In this document: positions 1 through 4,897 of the stretch, piece by piece
How positions within the stretch are numbered: the stretch's first letter is position 1
Layout: every line of letters starts with the position of its first letter
Source of the DNA: JANLTP01 sp031363055
Lineage (GTDB): Bacteria; Pseudomonadota; Gammaproteobacteria; Burkholderiales; Burkholderiaceae_E
Length of the DNA: 6,044 nt
Assembly (NCBI GenBank): GCA_031363055.1
Contig: JANLTP010000062.1
Coordinates: 1 to 6,044 of the forward strand
Direction: 5' to 3'
The notes under the pieces: model-generated
Database searches by the model: none
Told to the model about the DNA's origin: nothing
The model's input: the letters and a program-made list of their open reading frames with translations, nothing else
Made by a program: the position numbers and the translations under genes

Positions 1-480
1 CCCGACACGCATGTCAAGGTAGCCGAGCTGCGCGAAATGGCAAGCTGGTGCGAAGGTATGGTCTGGACCTCACCCGAGCGCCACGGTGCCATGACGGGCA
101 TCATGAAAGCGCAGATCGACTGGATTCCCCTGTCGCAAGGCGCCCTGCGACCGACGCAGGGCAAAGCGCTGGCGGTAATGCAGGTCAGCGGCGGCTCGCA
201 GTCGTTTAACGCTGTGAATCAGTTGCGCGTGTTGGGCCGTTGGATGCGCATGATCACCATCCCGAATCAGTCATCAGTCCCCAAGGCGTTCACGGAGTTT
301 GACGACGCAGGCCGCATGAAACCGTCGGCCTACTATGACCGCTTGGTCGATGTAATGGAAGAGTTGATGAAGTTCACCCTGCTCACGCGCGGTGTCTCAA
401 ATTACTTGGTGGACCGTTATAGCGAGCGCAAGGAAAGTTCGGAAGAATTGATGAAGCGGGTAAATCAGACCGATATCTGA
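1..480 (+). CDS. arsH: ArsH, NADPH-dependent FMN reductase / organoarsenical oxidase (5'-truncated)
   Basis: The reading frame is open from base 1, so the gene starts upstream of the window. 159 codons are visible, ending in TGA at 478-480; the ATG at 37 is internal. ArsH proteins are usually about 230-250 residues, so roughly the N-terminal third is missing, including the first FMN phosphate-binding loop. Visible hallmarks are the flavin-loop motif SPERHGAMTG, then KAQIDWIP, then VSGGSQSFNAVNQLR, and a C-terminal YLVDRYSERKES; together they are highly characteristic of ArsH. Family knowledge: a cytosolic tetrameric flavoprotein that uses NADPH and FMN and oxidises trivalent organoarsenicals such as methylarsenite to less toxic pentavalent forms; it also reduces quinones, azo dyes or metals in some species. 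It converges on aioR with a 17-bp gap and is probably the last gene of an ars operon lying to the left. No frameshift is visible. Confidence 0.95.
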   Translation, partial: PDTHVKVAELREMASWCEGMVWTSPERHGAMTGIMKAQIDWIPLSQGALRPTQGKALAVMQVSGGSQSFNAVNQLRVLGRWMRMITIPNQSSVPKAFTEFDDAGRMKPSAYYDRLVDVMEELMKFTLLTRGVSNYLVDRYSERKESSEELMKRVNQTDI

Positions 481-497
481 CTCTGACTTTGCCTCAG

Positions 498-1841
498 TCA
501 AACAGTCACAGCAAGCCGTTTCATCTTTCCCCACAAGGTCTTGCGGCTCACACCTAGCATCGCAGCGGTCTTGGAAACACTGCCTTCACAGCGCTGCAAT
601 ACCCGACGGATGTGCGCTCGCTCGGCTTCTTCGACCATAGTCTGAAGTGAAGCAACAACTTCCAGCGGCACGCCGAATTCAGCCGCAGCTTGGCCCGACT
701 TCTGCCGGTTTGCGTCGGCGCCCTCAGACAGTGGCTCGTCCAGGATACCGGCCTCACTCATCACCACCGCTTGCTCGAGGTAGGAGCGCAACTCGCGCAC
801 ATTACCGCGCCAATTGCGGCCTAGTATGTCGCGAGAGAATTTTTCCGACATGGCAAGGGGGCGACCTTGATCGATAGCGATTTCGCCCAGCAGCTTTTCC
901 GTCAACCAACGTATGTCTTCGGGGCGCTCGCGCAAGGGTGGCAGCGTAATGCGAATGACAGCCAGGCGGTAAAACAGATCCTCCCGAAATATGCCTGCAT
1001 GCATATCCGAATACAGGTCGCGGTTGGTTGCTGCGATGACTCGAAAATCGCTGTGCGTGGTGCGCTCGGAACCGAGCCTGAAGAAGCAGTGTTCCTGCAA
1101 TGCACGTAATAATTTAGCCTGCATGCTGGCGGGCAACTCGCCAACTTCGTCCAGGAAAAGGGTGCCACCGTCGGCTCGTTCCAGATAGCCCCGATGCAAA
1201 CGTTGCGACCCGGAGAACGCGCCTTTTTCGTATCCAAAGAACTCCGCCTCCATCATGGTCTCCGGGATGGCAGCGCAGTTGACGGCGATGAACTCGCCTT
1301 TGCTGGCGCGCGGATCAAGCGCATGAATCAACTGAGCCGCGACCTCCTTACCGACGCCGGATTCGCCGCCCAGCAGCACCGATACTTTTTGCAGAGCAAC
1401 CTTGCGTACCATTGCTTCCACCCGTCGCATGGTGGGGGACACGCCCAGAACGGCATCGTCAGCCAGCGTGGCCGATTTAGTGACGGTGTTTTTGACGAGT
1501 TCGACCAGGCGTTCAATATCAAAGGGTTTGGTGAGGTATTCGCGTGCGCCGGCACGAATGGCTGCCACCGCATCATTCACGCTGCCATAACCAGTCAAAA
1601 AAAACCAGGGTAGCGCGCGCACGGCCGCTGGCAACTCAACAAACCAGTGTGTTGCCAAACCGTCAGGCAATCGCACATCGCTGACCACCGTATCCGGTGC
1701 TGCCAGGTGCGGCTGTGTGAGCTGAGCCGTGGCTTCATCCAATCGGCGGCACCAACTGACCTTGAACCCTTCCAGTTCAAAGCGTTGAACCAGCGATTCA
1801 CCCATGATGGGGTCATCCTCAATCAACAGCATTCGCTTCAT
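498..1841 (-). CDS. aioR: AioR, sigma54-dependent response regulator of arsenite oxidation
   Basis: A 447-residue NtrC-family activator. The receiver domain (about 1-120) has acidic residues E8, D9 and D10, phosphoacceptor D55 (VVSDVRLPDG), T83 and K105 (LTKPF). The AAA+ domain (about 131-365) has Walker A GESGVGKE (159-166), the sigma54-contact loop GAFSGS (207-212), Walker B TLFLDE (D231/E232), the arginine-finger region FREDLFYRL (285-293) and sensor II WRGNVREL (344-351). A Fis-type helix-turn-helix lies at about 405-443. The loop is normally GAFTGA, so this is a variant. The ATG at 1841 is preceded by AAAGGGA and overlaps the aioS stop as ATGA, implying translational coupling. Inferred role: phosphorylated by AioS, it binds the inverted repeats upstream of aioBA and remodels sigma54 polymerase at the -24/-12 site present there. 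The aio assignment rests on context; the protein family is unambiguous. Confidence 0.95.
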   Translation of the reverse strand: MKRMLLIEDDPIMGESLVQRFELEGFKVSWCRRLDEATAQLTQPHLAAPDTVVSDVRLPDGLATHWFVELPAAVRALPWFFLTGYGSVNDAVAAIRAGAREYLTKPFDIERLVELVKNTVTKSATLADDAVLGVSPTMRRVEAMVRKVALQKVSVLLGGESGVGKEVAAQLIHALDPRASKGEFIAVNCAAIPETMMEAEFFGYEKGAFSGSQRLHRGYLERADGGTLFLDEVGELPASMQAKLLRALQEHCFFRLGSERTTHSDFRVIAATNRDLYSDMHAGIFREDLFYRLAVIRITLPPLRERPEDIRWLTEKLLGEIAIDQGRPLAMSEKFSRDILGRNWRGNVRELRSYLEQAVVMSEAGILDEPLSEGADANRQKSGQAAAEFGVPLEVVASLQTMVEEAERAHIRRVLQRCEGSVSKTAAMLGVSRKTLWGKMKRLAVTV

Positions 1842-3331
1842 GGATTCCCTTTGTTGGGATCTTTATTCGGCATCCAGAAAATCATCCGTGTTCCCTCAAA
1901 ATAACTGCTGTCAGGTCCAAATCCACCGCCAAACTGAACGGCAATTTCGCGGCAAATCCAAAGCCCGAAACCATGCGGGTCTTTGCTGCTTTCTGCCGCC
2001 AAGGTTTGTTCAAAGCGAGCGGTGTCCAGAGTCTGGCCGCTGTTGGTGACCGAAAACTGGACGGTGTCTGCGTCGGCCTTGAGCAAAGCCTGTACCTGCC
2101 CGCGCTCACCGGCTGCTTTGACGGCGTTGAGCAACAGGTTCAGCATGACCTGACGCATCACCGCCGACGGCACGCGAATGGCGGAATCAATCTGCGCATG
2201 GGCTTTCACTTCACCCGCATGACGCAAGGCAGTGGCATGCACAAGCGTCAGCACGTCGTCGAGGTCATTGGGTTCCAGAGCTCGGTCCTCGATTCGCGCT
2301 TGCGGCAAGAGCGCAGCAACGGTCGAGCGAATTTGTTGCAAGCCACGTTCCAGAAGATCAACCGTGCGCATGCGTGTGGAGTCAGTGGCGCCGTGCAGCC
2401 GAAGGGTTTGAGTGGCGGTCAACAAACCACCCAGTGGGTTATTGATTTCATGCGCGACGGCAGCGGTCATGCGGCCCACAGCCGCAAGGCGCTCGGCCGA
2501 CAAGGCGCGTTCTTCCGTGCGCTGCTTCAATTCCAGCTCGCCAATGAGTTGCACCACGGCGTCGCCAATACGGCCCAGTTCGGGATCATCGGTATGAGGT
2601 ACGTCGGCGCGCAGTACGGCGGGTGTCTCCCGACCTATGCGCTCAATAACCTCGGCCAAATGCGCCACCGGCCGCGTCATGCGCCGCCCTATCCACCAAC
2701 CGACAGGGACCAGCAAGGCGACGGCCAAACCCGCGCCAATTAACGCCGGTTGCGCCAGTGCGGCCCAATCCGATGCGAACACAGCGGCATCAACTTCAAT
2801 ATAGGCAAAACCCAAGGTCTGGCCGTCTTCACTTTGAACCGGCTGTATCAGCAAAAGCGCACCATCGCTCTGCTCGACCAGCAAGCGTTGCACGATATCG
2901 GACGCGGCTGGCAGATACTGCAGATCGGCCGACGAATACTGATTGTCGGGCAATGCCCCCGAATGCCCTGCACGTCGTTCACCGAGCAAGGGCTTGCTGG
3001 TCTCCAGCCGGGTCGGGTCAGATGCGGCAAATACCTGTCCTTTGGCATCCAGAACGGCGGCGCGTGCCCACTGGGAGGCTGCACCGGGCAACAAAGCGGC
3101 GGTGTTTCGCAGCAAGGCGAACACTCGCCAGGTATCGTCGGCCGCCAACAGCGGCCGCGCCTGAGCCACCAGCAGATCGACCGCGCGATCGATGGTAGCC
3201 AGTGTCTCCTGGCGTGCCGAACGAGCCGCTATTTGCGCGGCCACGGCGGTGACCAACAGCGCGGCCACCACCACAGCCAGCGACAGGCCCAAGGGAATCT
3301 GCACGCGATACGGCAGGCGGCGCAGGATCAC
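1838..3331 (-). CDS. aioS: AioS, membrane sensor histidine kinase of the arsenite-responsive system
   Basis: A 497-residue kinase. A first membrane helix spans about 14-36, a periplasmic domain about 37-193, a second membrane helix about 195-214 (ending GWWIG), then a HAMP segment from RRMTRPV (about 216-270). The HisKA H-box is AAVAHEINNPLGG with phosphoacceptor H294. The ATPase domain has the N-box NLLLNAVKAA (N402) and a G2-like GFGLWI (454-459). The G1 position reads VTNSGQT instead of the usual DxGxG, so it is degenerate. The periplasmic domain contains no cysteine; the only cysteine in the protein is C460, in the cytoplasm. It therefore cannot bind As(III) through its own thiols outside the membrane, which fits AioX doing the sensing. 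The start is GTG at 3331, overlapping the aioX stop as GTGA; only a weak Shine-Dalgarno is visible, so coupled translation is likely. The stop overlaps aioR by 4 bp. Confidence 0.94.
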   Translation of the reverse strand: MILRRLPYRVQIPLGLSLAVVVAALLVTAVAAQIAARSARQETLATIDRAVDLLVAQARPLLAADDTWRVFALLRNTAALLPGAASQWARAAVLDAKGQVFAASDPTRLETSKPLLGERRAGHSGALPDNQYSSADLQYLPAASDIVQRLLVEQSDGALLLIQPVQSEDGQTLGFAYIEVDAAVFASDWAALAQPALIGAGLAVALLVPVGWWIGRRMTRPVAHLAEVIERIGRETPAVLRADVPHTDDPELGRIGDAVVQLIGELELKQRTEERALSAERLAAVGRMTAAVAHEINNPLGGLLTATQTLRLHGATDSTRMRTVDLLERGLQQIRSTVAALLPQARIEDRALEPNDLDDVLTLVHATALRHAGEVKAHAQIDSAIRVPSAVMRQVMLNLLLNAVKAAGERGQVQALLKADADTVQFSVTNSGQTLDTARFEQTLAAESSKDPHGFGLWICREIAVQFGGGFGPDSSYFEGTRMIFWMPNKDPNKGNP

Positions 3332-4191
3332 GAGCTGACACCGCTCTCGGGCACCGCACGTGCCTGGCGGCGCAGGGTATCAAACATCGCCGGTGCGCCA
3401 TCGGTAAAACCTGTCAGGTTCAATGCGCGCAGCAAACCGCGGCCTGCTTCGTCATCCGCCATGGCCATCAAGGTCTTTTGTAAAGTCTCTTTTCTTGGAT
3501 GCAGGGCACCCAGTTTGGTTACCAGCGGCGGGAATCCGAAGGCTTCGGACTTCCAGACGATTTCAGTTTGCAGTGCGGCACTCATATTCTTCTGGCGCAT
3601 GGTTTCCCAAACATAGCCATCGATGGCGCCCGCATTGGCCAGCCGGGCAGAGACTGCTTCAGCGACATTACGGTGACCATGGGCGAAAAAAGATCGTCTC
3701 AGGTCGCCTGGGCCAACGCCCGCCAATGCCAACTGAGCCTGGGCCACCAACCAGCCTGAATTGGAAAGTGGGTCTGAATACGCCAGAACCTTGCCTCGCA
3801 AATCGCCCCAGTCCTTCACCACGGCAGGGCCGCTTTTCGGACGAATCAGGTAGGCTTGATAAGTAGGATTGCCCAGGTATAGCGGTACGTTGAGCAAAGT
3901 CAGTTCAGACTCGAATCGCACGAATGGATAACCGCATATCCATGCAACGTCGATCTGTCCGGACGAGAGTAATTCAAGAATTCCCTGGTAAGTCTCTCTG
4001 GCGACAAAGCTCACCTCGCATTCGGTTCGCTCCGACAGATAACGCCCCCAACGTGAAAGAAATGCCACCTGGTCGGCCAGGATCACCGGCGTGAGGCCAA
4101 TTCGTAGAGACCTGCTGTCGGCCATCAGCCGCCGACTTGCACTCGCCAAACCAGCGCTCACCAAGGCTCGAAGCAGTGTTCTCTTGTGCAT
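3328..4191 (-). CDS. aioX: AioX, periplasmic As(III)-binding protein of the PhnD/phosphonate-binding family
   Basis: A 287-residue periplasmic binding protein of the phosphate/phosphite/phosphonate type. The N-terminus (KR, then the hydrophobic LLRALVSAGLASA) looks like a Sec signal, with plausible cleavage after A18 or A24; there is no lipobox cysteine. Family landmarks are RIGLTPVI (30-37), DVAWICGYPF (81-90), the ligand-loop-like DPLSNSGWL (140-148), and HGHRNVAEAV followed by DGYVWE. The cysteine in WICGYP (C86) matches the single conserved cysteine shown to be needed for As(III) sensing in Agrobacterium and Rhizobium AioX; a second one, C58, lies in TECEV. No permease or ATPase gene is adjacent, so this is a sensor and not a transporter component. 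It is the first gene of aioXSR: ATG at 4191 behind a strong GGAGGAG, and its stop overlaps the aioS GTG. The cleavage site is uncertain because two arginines follow the hydrophobic stretch. Confidence 0.93.
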   Translation of the reverse strand: MHKRTLLRALVSAGLASASRRLMADSRSLRIGLTPVILADQVAFLSRWGRYLSERTECEVSFVARETYQGILELLSSGQIDVAWICGYPFVRFESELTLLNVPLYLGNPTYQAYLIRPKSGPAVVKDWGDLRGKVLAYSDPLSNSGWLVAQAQLALAGVGPGDLRRSFFAHGHRNVAEAVSARLANAGAIDGYVWETMRQKNMSAALQTEIVWKSEAFGFPPLVTKLGALHPRKETLQKTLMAMADDEAGRGLLRALNLTGFTDGAPAMFDTLRRQARAVPESGVSS

Positions 4192-4197
4192 ACCTGT

Positions 4198-4204
4198 CTC
4201 CTCC
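4198..4204 (-). promoter_or_regulatory. Ribosome binding site of aioX
   Basis: On the minus strand GGAGGAG lies six bases before the aioX ATG at 4191, a near-ideal Shine-Dalgarno. It fixes this start and contrasts with the weak site before the GTG of aioS, which suggests that ribosomes load mainly at aioX and pass down the overlapping genes. Confidence 0.85.
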
Positions 4205-4208
4205 AGCC

Positions 4209-4224
4209 GTTACCTTTTTGTAAC
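4209..4224. promoter_or_regulatory. Putative AioR binding site 1 (GTTAC-N6-GTAAC)
   Basis: Seen directly: GTTAC at 4209-4213 and its exact reverse complement GTAAC at 4220-4224, separated by six bases. The centre is about 116 bp upstream of the expected aioBA start (near 4333), a typical enhancer position for a sigma54 activator. It is only 18 bp from the aioX start codon, so a bound protein could also affect aioXSR. Assignment to AioR is inference from the adjacent regulator gene and the promoter type. Confidence 0.65.
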
Positions 4225-4245
4225 ATCATTTGTTTTTGATGTTAC
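4220..4245. promoter_or_regulatory. Perfect 9-bp inverted repeat, putative AioR binding site 2
   Basis: GTAACATCA (4220-4228) and its exact complement TGATGTTAC (4237-4245) flank an 8-bp T-rich spacer. The left arm contains the GTAAC half-site of the neighbouring repeat, so three half-sites (4209, 4220, 4241) are arranged GTTAC, GTAAC, GTTAC. The first and third are on the same strand, 32 bp apart, close to three helical turns. The centre is about 100 bp upstream of the expected aioBA start. A perfect 9+9 match in a 169-bp gap is unlikely by chance. It could instead be the operator of another regulator. Confidence 0.65.
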
Positions 4246-4250
4246 CAAAA

Positions 4251-4290
4251 CTACCCATTGACTCGGTTGATATTTCGCAACCCATTGATT
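4251..4290. repeat. Direct repeat pair (ACCCATTGA) in the divergent control region
   Basis: ACCCATTGA occurs at 4253-4261 and 4280-4288, 27 bp apart. Extended to 13 bp (4251-4263 and 4278-4290), the copies match at 11 positions. The second copy is a full IHF consensus on the minus strand and the first a degenerate one, so the repeat may reflect two protein-binding sites between the enhancer and the promoter. Confidence 0.5.
4278..4290 (-). promoter_or_regulatory. Putative IHF binding site
   Basis: The minus strand reads AATCAATGGGTTG, a full match to the IHF consensus WATCARNNNNTTR. The A/T-rich tract expected on the 5' side of such a site is present (4291-4306). It lies between the inverted repeats and the -24/-12 promoter, centred about 49 bp upstream of the expected start. 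IHF commonly bends DNA at this position so that a sigma54 activator can reach the polymerase. Binding itself is inferred. Confidence 0.6.
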
Positions 4291-4306
4291 AGATTTAATT
4301 TTTATC

Positions 4307-4322
4307 TGGCATGACGCTTGCA
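4307..4322 (+). promoter_or_regulatory. Sigma54 (-24/-12) promoter of aioBA
   Basis: TGGCATGACGCTTGCA matches the sigma54 consensus TGGCACG-N4-TTGCW at every defined position but one (T for C at 4312). The invariant GG is at 4308-4309 and GC at 4320-4321, with correct spacing. Transcription should start near 4333, leaving a leader of about 28 nt before the aioB ATG. A sigma54 activator gene (aioR) in the same locus supports the call. Confidence 0.92.
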
Positions 4323-4350
4323 GATCCTATTGACAACAACGATCAATAAC

Positions 4351-4355
4351 AGGAG
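4351..4355 (+). promoter_or_regulatory. Ribosome binding site of aioB
   Basis: AGGAG lies five bases before the aioB ATG at 4361. It supports that start, which also places the twin-arginine motif at residues 8-9, as expected for a Tat signal. Confidence 0.8.
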
Positions 4356-4360
4356 TCAGC

Positions 4361-4885
4361 ATGGATGACGTCAAGCTCAATCGGCGATTTTTTCTTAAGA
4401 GCGGTGGTGGCGCCGCAGCGGTCGTAGGCAGTGTGGTGATCCCCATCCGCAGTGCCGAAGCGGCTATCCCCGCCGCGCAAACCACGACCACCCTCAGTTA
4501 TCCGAAAAAAGGGGTTGGCAAGGCAGGCGGCATGCCGGTTAATCAGGCGGTCAGCTTCAGTTACCCCGATGCCAGCTCACCGTGCTACGCCATTCGCATG
4601 GGCAGCCCGGTACCGGGCGGAGTCGGGCCTGGCAAGGACATCGTGGCCTACAGTTCGTTGTGTACGCACATGGGCTGCCCGGTTGCCTACGACGGCGGCA
4701 CCAAAACCTTTAAATGCAGTTGCCACTTCTCGGTGTTTGACGCCGAGATGAATGGCCAAATGGTCTGCGGCCAGGCGACTGAGGATTTACCCAAGGTTCT
4801 GCTTTCCTACGATTCAAAAAGTGATTCCGTTACAGCGGTCGGCGTCGATGGTTTGATTTATGGCCGTCAGGCCAACATTCTTTAA
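4361..4885 (+). CDS. aioB: AioB, Rieske [2Fe-2S] small subunit of arsenite oxidase
   Basis: A 174-residue protein, the usual length for this subunit. The N-terminus carries a twin-arginine signal: NRRFFLKSG (R8, R9), a hydrophobic stretch to about residue 28, and a likely cleavage after AEA (34). Rieske box 1 is CTHMGC (101-106) and box 2 is CSCH (119-122): C101, H103, C119 and H122 should ligate the cluster, and C106/C121 are placed to form the disulfide of classical Rieske proteins. The C-terminus VGVDGLIYGRQANIL is typical of AioB. Family role: it passes electrons from AioA to a periplasmic cytochrome c or azurin-type acceptor, and its Tat signal exports the folded AioAB heterodimer. It is the first gene behind the sigma54 promoter, and aioA follows after 12 bp. 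The disulfide pair favours the Alcaligenes-type clade over the NT-26 type. Confidence 0.97.
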   Translation: MDDVKLNRRFFLKSGGGAAAVVGSVVIPIRSAEAAIPAAQTTTTLSYPKKGVGKAGGMPVNQAVSFSYPDASSPCYAIRMGSPVPGGVGPGKDIVAYSSLCTHMGCPVAYDGGTKTFKCSCHFSVFDAEMNGQMVCGQATEDLPKVLLSYDSKSDSVTAVGVDGLIYGRQANIL

Positions 4886-4897
4886 GGGCGGCTCACC

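Noticed and set aside
484..500. Small inverted repeat TGACT-N7-AGTCA between arsH and aioR, considered as a bidirectional terminator.
   Set aside because: The stem is only 5 bp, not GC-rich, and no T-run follows on either strand, so it is too weak to call.
1973..2743. Open frame of 256 codons on the + strand.
   Set aside because: It lies wholly antisense to aioS, whose kinase motifs are intact; the translation shows no recognisable domain. It is a shadow of GC-rich coding sequence.
2750..3616. Open frame of 288 codons on the + strand.
   Set aside because: It spans the antisense of the aioS 5' half and the aioX 3' end, crossing a real gene boundary, with low-complexity Gln/Gly/Arg-rich content and no motif.
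4213..4250. Possible sigma70 promoter for aioXSR on the minus strand (TTGGTA-N17-TGTTAC).
   Set aside because: The -35 matches 4 of 6 but the -10 only 3 of 6, and it coincides with the palindrome, which explains the bases better. No convincing promoter for aioXSR was found by eye, although one must lie in or near this gap.
4265..4282. Short inverted repeat GGTTG-N8-CAACC.
   Set aside because: Arms of 5 bp are common by chance, and the right arm is already accounted for by the IHF match and the direct repeat.
4331..4360. Checked the aioB leader for a riboswitch or attenuator.
   Set aside because: About 28 nt is too short, and no hairpin or leader peptide is visible.
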